Assembly (NCBI RefSeq): GCF_000619805.1
Contig: NZ_JHUV01000012.1
Coordinates: 1-64,000 of the forward strand
Direction: 5' to 3'
Length of the DNA stretch: 64,000 nucleotides
Source: Sulfurihydrogenibium subterraneum DSM 15120
Lineage (GTDB): Bacteria; Aquificota; Aquificia; Aquificales; Hydrogenothermaceae
Positions 51,797 to 61,438 of the stretch are shown here, one piece after another. The translations under genes were made by a program, and so were the position numbers. The notes below the pieces were generated by a model, which had not been told where the DNA came from, made no database searches, and worked only from the letters and a program-made list of their open reading frames with translations. The stretch's first letter is position 1; every line of letters starts with the position of its first letter.

Positions 51797-53232
51797 TGAA
51801 AAGAGTTAGATTTGCACCAAGCCCAACAGGATACTTACACTTAGGAAATGCAAGAACCGCACTATTTAACTATCTATTTGCAAAGCATGAAAACGGTAGC
51901 CTTATTTTAAGAATAGAAGATACAGACTTAGAAAGGTCAAAAAAAGAGTATGAAGAAATGCTTATTGAAGATTTAAAATGGCTTGGTATCCAGTGGGATG
52001 AAGGACCTGATGTAGGTGGAAATCACGGACCCTATAGACAATCTGAAAGATTAGAAATCTACTATAAATACGTAGATAAACTTTTAAAATCAGGAGATGC
52101 TTACTACTGCTACTGCAGTGAAGAAGAGTTAGAAAAGGAAAGGGAAAAAGCGATAGCAGAAGGAAGACCTTATCGCTACAGCGGAAAATGTAGAAATTTA
52201 ACACCAGAAGAAAGATCAGATTACGAAGCACAAGGAATAAAACCAGTTGTAAGATTTAAAGTCCCAGATAAAACAGTCGTTTTTGAAGATATTATAAGAG
52301 GACACGTAGAAATAGACACAAAAGAGTTTGGAGACTTTGTAATAGTAAGGCAAGATGGAATGCCTGTTTACAACTTTGTTGTTGTTATAGATGATGCACT
52401 TATGGGTATAACCCACGTTATAAGAGGAGAAGACCACCTTTCAAACACTCCAAAGCAGATAGTAATATACGAAGCACTTGGCTTTAACATTCCACAGTTT
52501 GCCCACCTTCCTATAATCTTAGGAGAAGACAGGACAAAACTATCAAAAAGACACGGAGCTGTATCAGTAAGAGCTTTAAAAGACGATGGATTTTTATCAG
52601 AAGCTGTATTTAACTACCTTTCTCTACTTGGATGGCACCCAAAAGATGAAAGAGAAATCTTATCCAAAGAAGAGATAATAAAACAGTTTAGAATAGAAGA
52701 CGTAAACAAATCTCCAGCTATATTTGACAGAACAAAACTAAGATGGATGAATGGAGTTTACATAAGAGAAATATTAGATTTAGAAGAACTTACAAAAAGA
52801 TCAGTAGAGTTTTTTGAAGGTTTTGGCTACAAAGCGGACTTTGAGTATTACAAAAAAGTTATGGAAGCTATAAGAGATAGTATAGAAACACTTATGGATA
52901 TAAAAGAAAGGGCTAAAGTTTTCTTTGTAGACGAGTTTCCTTTTACAGAAGAAGTAGTAGCAGAAGTTAAATCTGACCCTAACTTTTACAAAGTGGTAGA
53001 GACTTTTTACGAAAAAGTAAAGGATTTAGATAAAATTACAAAAGAAGACTTTAAGAACATAACAAAAGAGATTCAAAAAGAACACGGTTTTAAAGGAAAA
53101 GCTCTCTTTCACCCTATAAGAATAGCCTTAACAGGAGAGTCTTCAGGAGTAAGTTTAGACCTACTTGTAGAAGTAATTGGAGTAGAAAGAGTAAAGTTTA
53201 GATTAATAAGATTTTTAGAATACTTTGGATAA
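51796..53232 (+). CDS. gltX: Glutamyl-tRNA synthetase
   Basis: The 478-residue class I synthetase charges tRNA-Glu. It has the HIGH-like PSPTGYLHLGNARTALFN and the KMSKS-like KLSKRHGAVSV, with a Cys-rich insert (YYCYCSEEE and GKCRNL) of the zinc-binding type. Many Aquificota lack GlnRS and use a nondiscriminating GluRS plus GatCAB; that cannot be told here. GGAGG precedes the ATG. Confidence 0.96.
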   Translation: MKRVRFAPSPTGYLHLGNARTALFNYLFAKHENGSLILRIEDTDLERSKKEYEEMLIEDLKWLGIQWDEGPDVGGNHGPYRQSERLEIYYKYVDKLLKSGDAYYCYCSEEELEKEREKAIAEGRPYRYSGKCRNLTPEERSDYEAQGIKPVVRFKVPDKTVVFEDIIRGHVEIDTKEFGDFVIVRQDGMPVYNFVVVIDDALMGITHVIRGEDHLSNTPKQIVIYEALGFNIPQFAHLPIILGEDRTKLSKRHGAVSVRALKDDGFLSEAVFNYLSLLGWHPKDEREILSKEEIIKQFRIEDVNKSPAIFDRTKLRWMNGVYIREILDLEELTKRSVEFFEGFGYKADFEYYKKVMEAIRDSIETLMDIKERAKVFFVDEFPFTEEVVAEVKSDPNFYKVVETFYEKVKDLDKITKEDFKNITKEIQKEHGFKGKALFHPIRIALTGESSGVSLDLLVEVIGVERVKFRLIRFLEYFG

Positions 53233-53615
53233 TGAAGATAAAAGACTTTAAGAAGCTAAAGATAGGTTTTTTAAAAGAAGATGGCAGTCTATTAAAAGAA
53301 GATGAAGTAAACCAGTACTTAGAGACTACTCACGACATAAAAGAAAAGTGGTTTTTGAGAGGTATTATACACATTCTTGAAAACCATTTTTCTGAAGCTA
53401 TAAAAAGGTTTCAGCTTGTAGAGTGTGATGAATCTGTTTTACTTATTTTAGCTTGTAGTTATAAAACAAGAGATGAGTTTGTTTTTCAAGAGTATAAACA
53501 CAAACAGTTTAAAGAGTGTGGTTTTCTTAAAAAATACTCAATCAAACCAGTTTTCATTTATGAAAAAATATTAAAACCCATAGAAAGTATAGACTTTCAT
53601 ACGGAGGAGTTATGA
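53232..53615 (+). CDS. Hypothetical protein between gltX and thiE
   Basis: The 127-residue soluble protein has a TPR-like helical hairpin in its middle (KWFLRGIIHILENHFSEAI) and two conserved-looking Cys. I do not recognise it. It overlaps gltX by one base and thiE by four, so it is part of the same operon. Confidence 0.65.
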   Translation: MKIKDFKKLKIGFLKEDGSLLKEDEVNQYLETTHDIKEKWFLRGIIHILENHFSEAIKRFQLVECDESVLLILACSYKTRDEFVFQEYKHKQFKECGFLKKYSIKPVFIYEKILKPIESIDFHTEEL

Positions 53616-54226
53616 AGTTAAGAGGATTATACGTCATAACAGATGAAAAGTTAACACCTTACGATAAAATGTTAGATATGGTAGAAAAGGCTCTAAAGGG
53701 AGGAGCTTCTATCGTTCAGCTCAGGGATAAAAATAACTCTGATGAGTTTTTAATTCCTTACAGTAAGGAGCTTAAAGACCTGTGTCATAAGTATAACGCC
53801 ATTTTTATAGTAAACGATAGAGTTGACCTTGCTCTAAAGGTAGATGCGGATGGAGTACACATAGGAGAAGAAGACTCTGACGTTGCAGAAGTTAGAGAAA
53901 AGACTAAAGGAAAGATAATGGGTGTTTCTTGCTACGGAAGTGTTGAAAGAGCTCTACAGATGCAGGATTTAGGTGCAGATTACGTAGCTTTTGGGAGCTT
54001 CTACCCTTCTCCAACAAAACCAAAATCAAGGATTGTACCTAAATCTGTTATAAGTGATGCAAAAAAAGTTTTAAAAATACCAATCTGTGTAATAGGTGGT
54101 TTGACAGTAGAAAATTCAAAAGAGCTTATAGACCTTGGTGCTGACCTTGTGGCAGTTATAAGCGACGTATGGACAGCTCCTGATATAGAAGAAAGATGTA
54201 AACAGTATATTAAGCTGTTTAATTAA
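53612..54226 (+). CDS. thiE: Thiamine-phosphate synthase
   Basis: The 204-residue TIM-barrel enzyme joins the pyrimidine and thiazole halves of thiamine. Motifs are IVQLRDKNNSD, IFIVNDRVDLALKVDADGVH, FGSFYPSPTKP and CVIGGL. Length is typical. CGGAGG precedes the ATG in the end of the preceding gene. Confidence 0.96.
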   Translation: MKLRGLYVITDEKLTPYDKMLDMVEKALKGGASIVQLRDKNNSDEFLIPYSKELKDLCHKYNAIFIVNDRVDLALKVDADGVHIGEEDSDVAEVREKTKGKIMGVSCYGSVERALQMQDLGADYVAFGSFYPSPTKPKSRIVPKSVISDAKKVLKIPICVIGGLTVENSKELIDLGADLVAVISDVWTAPDIEERCKQYIKLFN

Positions 54227-54243
54227 ACATATTTTAACGTTTA

Positions 54244-54271
54244 ATACAAAATTTGCAAAATACAAAATTTG
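54244..54271 (+). repeat. Short tandem-like direct repeat upstream of kup
   Basis: ATACAAAATTTG occurs at 54244-54255 and 54260-54271, a period of 16 bases. It lies between thiE and kup and could be a pair of operator half-sites. In such AT-rich DNA chance cannot be excluded. Confidence 0.3.
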
Positions 54272-54322
54272 TGATTTAAATTTAAAATATGAATAACTAT
54301 CATTTATGGAAAGGTACAATTA

Positions 54323-56140
54323 ATGCATAGCAATAAGACAAGTTTTTCTGACGTTATAAGAGCTATAGGAACTGTATTTGGAGATATAGGAACGAGCCCT
54401 CTTTACACTTTTGCTGTAATTATCTTAATAACAAAACCAAATATTGAAGAGATCTATGGTATAGCTTCACTTATGATATGGACATTAATCTTAATTCCAA
54501 CTCTACAGTATGCGTGGTTAGCAATGAACCTAAGTTTAAGAGGAGAAGGAAGTATAATTGTCTTAGGAGAAATTGCCCAATCTATAACTAAATCTGAAAA
54601 GATAAAGAAAATACATAGAGCTTTAACAATATTAGGAATAGGCTTCCTTTTAGGAGATGGTATTATAACACCTGCAATTACGATTCTTAGTTCAACTGAA
54701 GGATTAAGATTAATTCATGGGTTTGAAAATTTAAGTCAGGAAACAATCTTAGCTGTGGCTATTTTTATAACTTTAATGTTATTTTTAGTTCAAAAATTTG
54801 GAACAGGAAAAATCGGAATAGCTTTTGGACCTTTTATGACTGTTTATTTCCTCTCAATAGCTTTAATAGGTATTTATTTTATATCTAAAAATCCATCTGT
54901 ATTAAAAGCCTTCAATCCTTTAGAAGCTATTAATTTTATTATTCACCATCCATTTGTAGCATTTCTTGCTCTCTCTGAAGTTATTCTTGTTGCAACAGGT
55001 GGTGAAGCAATGTATGCAGATATGGGACATATAGGAAAAAACGCAATAAGAATTGCATGGGTATTTGTTTTTTTTGCAGTAGTATCAAGTTATTTAGGTC
55101 AAGCGTCTTTTATTCTATCAAATTTGAAAGAACAAAATCCGTTTTTTGATAGTGCAAGTATTTTACTTGGTAATAATCTTTATATACTATTTTTAATGAT
55201 AGTAACAGGTGCAGGTATAATCGCATCTCAAGCTTTAATAAGTGGAGTTTTTTCTATCATATTCCAAGGAATAAACGCAAGATTGATTCCTTTGCTTCAA
55301 GTAAGACACACTTCTACACAGTTAAGTACCCAGATTTATATACCTGTAGTAAACTTTTTCTTACTGCTTGGAGTGTTAATAATGTTTTTACTGTTTAGAC
55401 AATCTGAAAAAATGGCCTCAGCTTACGGATTTGCAGTAAACATAGATATGGTTATTACAAGTATATTCTTAATGTATATATATTTTAATCTCAGAAAATA
55501 CTTTTTCTTTGTAGTAGCAATTTTCCTTTTTATGATTGATGCTACTTTCCTTGCTTCAAACAACCTTAAAATACCTCACGGAGCATTTTGGCCAATACTG
55601 TTTGCAACACCACCTATAACATTTATGGCTCTTTACGTTTTAGGTCAAGCAAGGATTTACAAAAAAGCAAAGTTTATGGATTTACAGACTTTTGTAAACA
55701 ACTTCCAAAAAATCTATCCTACCAAATGTAAGATAAAAGGATGTGCCGTATTTTTAATTAGAGAAAAAGAAAGAATAGCTCCATACTTAGTAGAAACGAT
55801 GATAAAACATGGAATAATCTATGAAGAAAATATATTTTTATCTCTGAAAAAGTTAGACCAACCTTTTGGTATAAAAAGTTATATAGCAGGGGAAATATGT
55901 CCAGGAATAAAACATGCCATCGTTGAGTATGGTTATCAAGAAATAGTAAACGTTGAGCAAGAACTAAGAAATTTAGATATTAACGAGAGAGTTGTTTTTT
56001 ACGGAGTTGATAACGTATACTCTGAAAACCTTATATGGAAGCTCTTTGGTCTTATTAAAAGGATATTCTCAAACTTCGCAGATTTTTACAAACTACCACC
56101 TCAAAAGGTCCACGGTGTTGTAGTTAGAATAGAAATTTAA
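54323..56140 (+). CDS. kup: Potassium uptake protein Kup
   Basis: The 605-residue protein has about 12 membrane helices and the diagnostic GDIGTSPLYTFAV motif near the N-terminus, followed by LLGDGIITPAITILSS. Kup is a low-energy proton-coupled K+ importer. The hydrophilic C-terminal domain is shorter than in plant homologues but normal for bacteria. With the kdp operon broken at 335-4948, it is the only apparently functional K+ uptake system in the window. Confidence 0.95.
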   Translation: MHSNKTSFSDVIRAIGTVFGDIGTSPLYTFAVIILITKPNIEEIYGIASLMIWTLILIPTLQYAWLAMNLSLRGEGSIIVLGEIAQSITKSEKIKKIHRALTILGIGFLLGDGIITPAITILSSTEGLRLIHGFENLSQETILAVAIFITLMLFLVQKFGTGKIGIAFGPFMTVYFLSIALIGIYFISKNPSVLKAFNPLEAINFIIHHPFVAFLALSEVILVATGGEAMYADMGHIGKNAIRIAWVFVFFAVVSSYLGQASFILSNLKEQNPFFDSASILLGNNLYILFLMIVTGAGIIASQALISGVFSIIFQGINARLIPLLQVRHTSTQLSTQIYIPVVNFFLLLGVLIMFLLFRQSEKMASAYGFAVNIDMVITSIFLMYIYFNLRKYFFFVVAIFLFMIDATFLASNNLKIPHGAFWPILFATPPITFMALYVLGQARIYKKAKFMDLQTFVNNFQKIYPTKCKIKGCAVFLIREKERIAPYLVETMIKHGIIYEENIFLSLKKLDQPFGIKSYIAGEICPGIKHAIVEYGYQEIVNVEQELRNLDINERVVFYGVDNVYSENLIWKLFGLIKRIFSNFADFYKLPPQKVHGVVVRIEI

Positions 56141-56154
56141 TTAGGAGGAATTTA

Positions 56155-56457
56155 TTGGTAGAGTTTCAATATTTTGAAGGATGTCCAAATGCTAAAGAAA
56201 CCTTAAATAACCTTTTATCTCTTGTAGAAGAAGGTTTTTTAAAAAAAGATGAGATTAAAATTACAAAAATAGAATCTCCCGACGATGCTCAAAAATTGAA
56301 CTTTCAAGGCTCTCCGTCTATTCTCTACAACGGTATTGATATATACACATTAGAAAAACCATCTTCATACGCTTATAACTGTAGGACTTACTTTATAGAT
56401 GGAAAACTAACTGGTGTACTTTCCAAAGAGTTTATAAAAGAAAGAATAGAAAGGTAA
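56155..56457 (+). CDS. Small thioredoxin-fold-like protein
   Basis: The 100-residue protein begins VEFQYFEGCPNAKETLNNL, a single-Cys thioredoxin-like opening, and has FQGSPSILYNGIDIY, the cis-Pro region, and a Cys in YNCRTY. It resembles small proteins annotated as thioredoxin-like or alkylmercury-lyase-related. The start is TTG at 56155 with AGGAGG upstream; no ATG is available. It precedes coaBC closely. Confidence 0.7.
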   Translation: MVEFQYFEGCPNAKETLNNLLSLVEEGFLKKDEIKITKIESPDDAQKLNFQGSPSILYNGIDIYTLEKPSSYAYNCRTYFIDGKLTGVLSKEFIKERIER

Positions 56458-56461
56458 AAAA

Positions 56462-57628
56462 ATGCTTGAGAATAAAAACGTTCTTGTCGGTGTTAGCGGT
56501 TCTATAGCATCTTACAAAGCATGTGAGATAGTTAGACTCCTTCAAAAAAAAGGAGCAAATGTTAGGGTTTGTATGACTCCATCTGCTTTAGAGTTTGTAG
56601 GTAGGCTTACTTTCCAAGCTCTTACAGGAGAGGATGTATATATCTCTTGGAAAGATGGAAAAACAGGCTTAGAACATATAACATTAGCAAGATGGGCAGA
56701 TGTATTTTTAATAGCTCCAGCTTCTGCAAACACTATTGCAAAACTTAGGTTTGGAATTGCTGATAACTTTTTAACATCTTTAGCCCTTGCTTACGATAAA
56801 CCAATCGTAATAGCTCCTGCTATGAATACTAAAATGTACGAAAATCCTGCAACACAAGAAAACCTAAAAGTATTAAAAGATAGAGGACATATAATAGTAA
56901 GTCCGTCAGAAGGAATTTTAGCCTGCGGAGAGGAGGGAGCTGGTAAGTTAGCAGATTTAGAAGATATAATGTTAGCTGTAAAGTATGCTATTACCCCTAA
57001 ACTTTTAAAAGGAAAAAAAGTGTTAATAACAGCAGGAGGAACAAGAGAGTACTTTGACCCTATAAGGTACATATCAAACGCATCGTCAGGGCAGATGGGA
57101 TACCTACTTGCTGAAAGTGCTTACTGTATGGGAGCAGATGTAGTAGTTATCTCAGCTCCTACCTGTTTAAAACTTCCATCTCAGATTAAAAAAATAGATG
57201 TAATATCAGCCCAAGATATGTTTGAAAAAGTAAAAGAACTTTACCAAGAGTTTGATATCATCATAATGAACGCAGCAGTTGCAGACTTTAGACCAAAGCA
57301 GTATAGCTCCCAGAAACTAAAAAAAGATAAAGAAAATTTAATTATACAGCTTGAGCCTAACCCTGACATACTAAAGTTTTTAGGTGAAAATAAAAAAGAA
57401 AATCAGATACTTATAGGTTTTGCAGCTGAAAGTGATAATCTATATCAAAACGCAGTAGATAAGCTTAATAGGAAAAACCTTGACTACATTATTGCCAATC
57501 CAGTTAAAGTTTTTAGTAAGGATTTTTACGAGGGAATACTGATTGATAAATCATTAAATACTTTAAATATATCAGCTAAAACTAAAGAAGATGCTTCCTT
57601 TGAAATACTGAAAAAGATATTTTCTTAA
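56462..57628 (+). CDS. coaBC: Bifunctional phosphopantothenoylcysteine decarboxylase/synthetase
   Basis: The 388-residue enzyme does two steps of coenzyme A synthesis. The N-terminal CoaC flavoprotein domain has GVSGSIASYKACEIVR, PAMNTKMYENPATQ and the active-site Cys in ILACGEEGAGKLAD. The C-terminal CoaB domain begins with VLITAGGTREYFDPIRYI. Length is typical. It converges on the acyltransferase gene with four bases of overlap. Confidence 0.96.
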   Translation: MLENKNVLVGVSGSIASYKACEIVRLLQKKGANVRVCMTPSALEFVGRLTFQALTGEDVYISWKDGKTGLEHITLARWADVFLIAPASANTIAKLRFGIADNFLTSLALAYDKPIVIAPAMNTKMYENPATQENLKVLKDRGHIIVSPSEGILACGEEGAGKLADLEDIMLAVKYAITPKLLKGKKVLITAGGTREYFDPIRYISNASSGQMGYLLAESAYCMGADVVVISAPTCLKLPSQIKKIDVISAQDMFEKVKELYQEFDIIIMNAAVADFRPKQYSSQKLKKDKENLIIQLEPNPDILKFLGENKKENQILIGFAAESDNLYQNAVDKLNRKNLDYIIANPVKVFSKDFYEGILIDKSLNTLNISAKTKEDASFEILKKIFS

Positions 57629-59508
57629 AAACTTTTTAACTCTTCTTTTTCTTCAGTTTTTTCTACTGGTTTTATATCTATGTTTTCTACTTCAGATTCA
57701 ATTTTTATATCTTTTTTGCTTTCAGTTGGAATGTCAAAAGGTTTACCAATAAGGTAGCTTTTTAAAATAGATGCGTAAACTTTAGAACCTTTTGGATTTA
57801 GATGAACTTTATCTTTTACAAAAAGGTCTTCTTTTTCTTTGCTAACAGAGTACCAATCTACCAGATGTACGTTAGTTCTCTCTAAAGCAACTTCTCTAAA
57901 TAATTTGTTTACTTCATTTTGCCAAGGTCTTGGGACTTTTACAGTAACTAAATAAACCTCTTTTCCTTTTAATTTATCCAAAATATACTCTAAATCAGAC
58001 TTTCTAATGTGTCCATTGTTTCCTAAAGCTATTATAATTTTGTTGTATTTATTTACTCTATCTTCTGACAAAATCTCCTTTAGCTCACTAAACTGTCTAC
58101 CTACTTTTGCATCTATTTCAGAATTTGGAATGTATTTTTTTACGTACTCAGCTGCACCAAGTAAAACAGAATCTCCAACTATAAACGTAGTTGCGTTAGG
58201 GTTTGAAGTAAATTGAGTGTTATCTTTTGAATCTTCACTTTTGACTTCAGTTTGAGAGTTATCTATATTTTGATTTTCTTTACTGTAAGCTTCTTCCCTT
58301 ATCGTTAGTTCGTAAGATACAGCGTTATCTTTATTTAATTCTACAGATAGAGCTTTTTCTTCGTTTATAGGTTGAAATATTGATAGATACATAACTGAAA
58401 CACCTATAAAAAGTAAAGATACGAGAAAATTAAAAGCATTTTTATAATTTAGTAAGCCACTAAAATTAATCTTTCTAAAAGGTTCTTCTATAAAGATATA
58501 ACTAATGTTAGAGATAAACAATGTTATAAGAACTCCTGCTATTATAGTATCCACATAACTGTTTGAGTATAACTGATATATTATCACAAATACAGGATAA
58601 TGCCACAGATAGATAGAATAACTTCTTTCACCTAACCATCTTAAAGGAAAAATAGACATTATGGTATTTATATAATTAGATTTTAGTATTGATAATATCA
58701 AAACAGTTGTTGTTAAAGAAGTAAATAAAAATCCAAGTGAGTACATATAGTCATTATAGTTAGACATGAAAAGGTAAAATGAAATTAATACAGCTAAACT
58801 TAAGAATCCTGTTATTGTAAACAATACTTTTTTACTTTCAAATCTGTCTATATGTAAAGCTAATAGAGAACCTATTATAAAAGAGAAGAATCTTGTATCT
58901 GTTCCAAAGTAAACTCTATCTACATTTCCGTATAAGTGATAGATAGCAGTCATTTCTAATACAGATAAAAATGCTGTTGTGATTATTAGCAATGTTAAGG
59001 CTTTTTTACCAAATCTTGAAGTCATTAAAAAAACAATTCCCCAAATGATGTAAAATTGCCATTCAATAGATAAAGACCATAGATGTAATGTAAATAATAC
59101 GTCATCAAATTTTTCAAAGTAAGGAACATTTCTAAAAATAAGCCACCAGTTATAAACATTTAAACTGCTTGCTATAAATTCTTGTATAAACTTTACAAAT
59201 AGATTAGGAAATAGAAAGTTGATTACTAAAAGAAGACTTAACTGTAAAAATACAAACCCAGGAAAAAGTCTTAAGTACCTTCCTTTTAAAAAGTCTATTA
59301 ATGCTGAAAAGTAATCTTTATCACTGGATTTTTTTATTAAAGATTGTGTTATTAAAAATCCAGATAAAACAAAGAAGGACTCTACAGCTAAAAATCCACC
59401 ACTAAAGTAATCTACTTTATCAGGGTAGAATACCAAAAACACATGGAAAATTAAAACTGAACTTACTAAAATTCCTCTAAGTCCATCAAGACCTTTTATT
59501 TTTTCCAT
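57625..59508 (-). CDS. Membrane O-acyltransferase with fused SGNH domain (OatA-like)
   Basis: The 627-residue protein has an acyltransferase-3 domain of about ten helices (about 1-370, starting KGLDGLRGILVSSVLIFH, with LWSLSIEWQFYI and SYSIYLWHYP), and an extracytoplasmic SGNH domain (about 440-590: FIVGDSVLLGAAEYV, ALGNNGH, KVHLNPKGSKVYA). A charged Glu/Lys tail follows. It acetylates an envelope glycan such as peptidoglycan or a polysaccharide, as OatA does. It follows, and overlaps by one base, a second gene encoding an SGNH protein. Confidence 0.88.
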   Translation of the reverse strand: MEKIKGLDGLRGILVSSVLIFHVFLVFYPDKVDYFSGGFLAVESFFVLSGFLITQSLIKKSSDKDYFSALIDFLKGRYLRLFPGFVFLQLSLLLVINFLFPNLFVKFIQEFIASSLNVYNWWLIFRNVPYFEKFDDVLFTLHLWSLSIEWQFYIIWGIVFLMTSRFGKKALTLLIITTAFLSVLEMTAIYHLYGNVDRVYFGTDTRFFSFIIGSLLALHIDRFESKKVLFTITGFLSLAVLISFYLFMSNYNDYMYSLGFLFTSLTTTVLILSILKSNYINTIMSIFPLRWLGERSYSIYLWHYPVFVIIYQLYSNSYVDTIIAGVLITLFISNISYIFIEEPFRKINFSGLLNYKNAFNFLVSLLFIGVSVMYLSIFQPINEEKALSVELNKDNAVSYELTIREEAYSKENQNIDNSQTEVKSEDSKDNTQFTSNPNATTFIVGDSVLLGAAEYVKKYIPNSEIDAKVGRQFSELKEILSEDRVNKYNKIIIALGNNGHIRKSDLEYILDKLKGKEVYLVTVKVPRPWQNEVNKLFREVALERTNVHLVDWYSVSKEKEDLFVKDKVHLNPKGSKVYASILKSYLIGKPFDIPTESKKDIKIESEVENIDIKPVEKTEEKEELKSF

Positions 59509-60050
59509 TAGTTTGTATTACTTATATATTTGTATATTATGTAGCTGTAAATATAACTTCCAATTTGAGTAAGATGATAACCATCCTGTCTAAAACAAGC
59601 CCCTATATCTGGACGAGAACACAAAACAGTGCTTAAATAATTCCAGTCTATCACTTCTATGTTAGGTCTAAGCTGTTTTAATATTTGATAGTTTTGATTA
59701 ACTTGACTTTCCCAATATCTTGGAACTTTTACGTTTACAAAGATAACTTTTCTTTGTCTGGTATTTAAATAATCTATAACTTCCAAAGCCTCTTCAACTG
59801 TAAATATTCCGTTTGTTCCAAGAGCTATTACAACTATTTTCCCAAGAAGACATTTTGATTCTAACTCTTTTATTACAGGCATGGCTTCTTGAAACTTTCT
59901 TCCTACTTTTGCATCTATCACAACATCTGGAATCTGTTGTCTAAGGTATTTTTCTGACCCTACCGTTAAACTATCTCCTATAATCGTTATCTCTTGGGCA
60001 AAAGAAAACTTAAAAATAATAAAAAATGTTAAAAATAAAAATCTTTTCAT
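59508..60050 (-). CDS. Secreted SGNH hydrolase-like protein
   Basis: The 180-residue protein has a signal peptide (about 1-18, ending FSFA). SGNH blocks are ITIIGDSLTVGS (Ser), ALGTNGIF (Asn) and the DGYHLTQIG (Asp-His) near the C-terminus. It shares IDAKVGRKF and a VKVPR block with the SGNH domain of the acyltransferase encoded next to it, so the two are probably duplicates. It may be an esterase or transferase on the same glycan. Confidence 0.85.
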   Translation of the reverse strand: MKRFLFLTFFIIFKFSFAQEITIIGDSLTVGSEKYLRQQIPDVVIDAKVGRKFQEAMPVIKELESKCLLGKIVVIALGTNGIFTVEEALEVIDYLNTRQRKVIFVNVKVPRYWESQVNQNYQILKQLRPNIEVIDWNYLSTVLCSRPDIGACFRQDGYHLTQIGSYIYSYIIYKYISNTN

Positions 60051-60120
60051 TTTTACCTTGATTTACTTTTTTTAAAGTATATTTTATAATAGATTTTGAA
60101 ATAAAAACAAGGATTAATCT

Positions 60121-60840
60121 ATGGAAAAAGAAGTTATAAAGTGTAATCTATGTAATGATACAGGATGGATATTTAAAGATGGAGGAGTCGCAAAGTGTGA
60201 ATGTCAGTATAGTCTTCGCAATTATCAAGTAAGTAGCTCATTAAATATTCCAAGAAAGTATTATCATGCAACTTTAGAAAACTTTATAGATGGTGGTATT
60301 TTTGAAAGAAAATTAGTTATAAAAAAAGTAAAGGAATATATATACTCTGATGAAATAAATGAAGGTAAAGGTTTTTTCTTCTACGGTAAAAATGGTGTAG
60401 GAAAAACTCATTTAGCAGTAGGAATACTTAAAGAGTTGTACAACTTAAAAGGAATTACAGGTATGTTCTACGATACAAGAATACTTTTATACGACCTAAA
60501 GGCAACCTTTGAAGGCAACTCTTCTACGAGGGAACTTTTAGATGCAGTTATAAAAGCTCCTATTTTAGTGTTAGATGACCTTGGTTCAGAAAGGTTGTCA
60601 GATTGGGCAAAAGACATTCTTCACTATATAATTATCAGTAGATATAACGATAAACTTCCTGTTATAATAACTTCTAACATTTCGCTGGAAAAAGAAGAGA
60701 ATAAGGATATAGACCAAGATGTAGAAAGTAAATTTGGAAAAGGAATAGCATCAAGACTTATGGAGATGTGCTATCCTATTTACGTAGTAGGAGAAGATTT
60801 TAGGAAAACATCTATACAAAAAGATTTGAGAAGGTTATAA
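60121..60840 (+). CDS. DnaC/IstB-type AAA+ helicase loader
   Basis: The 239-residue protein has an N-terminal Cys cluster ([10 protein letters not shown] and AKCECQ) likely to bind zinc, Walker [13 protein letters not shown] and Walker [11 protein letters not shown]. Proteins of this type load the replicative helicase or serve replication restart. Its position with hisB, not next to a transposase, favours the DnaC role over an IS21 IstB role. Confidence 0.85.
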   Translation: MEKEVIKCNLCNDTGWIFKDGGVAKCECQYSLRNYQVSSSLNIPRKYYHATLENFIDGGIFERKLVIKKVKEYIYSDEINEGKGFFFYGKNGVGKTHLAVGILKELYNLKGITGMFYDTRILLYDLKATFEGNSSTRELLDAVIKAPILVLDDLGSERLSDWAKDILHYIIISRYNDKLPVIITSNISLEKEENKDIDQDVESKFGKGIASRLMEMCYPIYVVGEDFRKTSIQKDLRRL

Positions 60841-60841
60841 A

Positions 60842-61429
60842 ATGGGAAGAAAAGCGTTTGTTAAAAGAGAGACAAAAGAAACACAGATAGAGCTTTCTAT
60901 AAACTTAGATGGTACTGGAAAATATAAGGTAGATACACAGATAGGTTTTTTATCTCACATACTTGAGAGTTTTTCTTTTCACTCTATGATAGACCTTGAA
61001 ATAATGGCTACGGGAGATGTACACGTTAGCCATCACCACTTGGTGGAAGACGTAGGAATAGTTTTAGGAATGGCTGTTAGAGAAGCTCTGGGAGATAAAA
61101 AAGGTATAAAAAGGTTTGGCTACAGCATAATCCCGATGGATGAAGCTTTGGCTCTATGTTCTATAGACCTATCTGGTAGACCACTACTTTTTTACGATGA
61201 TTTAGGATACAGAGGTAAAATAACTAACTTTGATTACGAGCTTATGGGAGAGTTTTTTAAAGGTTTTACTCTGTCTGCAGGGATAACTATGCATTTAAAG
61301 GCTCTGTCAGGACATAATCTACACCACATTGCAGAGTGTTTAACAAAAGCTTTTGCAATAGCTTTAAAAGAAGCAGTATCAATAGACCCAAGAAGAAATC
61401 AAGTCCCATCCACCAAAGGTGCAATTTAG
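60842..61429 (+). CDS. hisB: Imidazoleglycerol-phosphate dehydratase
   Basis: The 195-residue enzyme acts in histidine synthesis. It has [20 protein letters not shown], the metal-binding HHLVEDVGI and [15 protein letters not shown]. It contains only the dehydratase, without a fused phosphatase, as in most bacteria. It begins two bases after the upstream gene. Confidence 0.96.
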   Translation: MGRKAFVKRETKETQIELSINLDGTGKYKVDTQIGFLSHILESFSFHSMIDLEIMATGDVHVSHHHLVEDVGIVLGMAVREALGDKKGIKRFGYSIIPMDEALALCSIDLSGRPLLFYDDLGYRGKITNFDYELMGEFFKGFTLSAGITMHLKALSGHNLHHIAECLTKAFAIALKEAVSIDPRRNQVPSTKGAI

Positions 61430-61438
61430 GAGGCAATC

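Noticed and set aside
60121-60840. The DnaC-like ATPase as IstB of an IS21 element.
   Set aside because: No IstA transposase or terminal repeats are nearby, and the N-terminal zinc cluster and hisB context fit a helicase loader.
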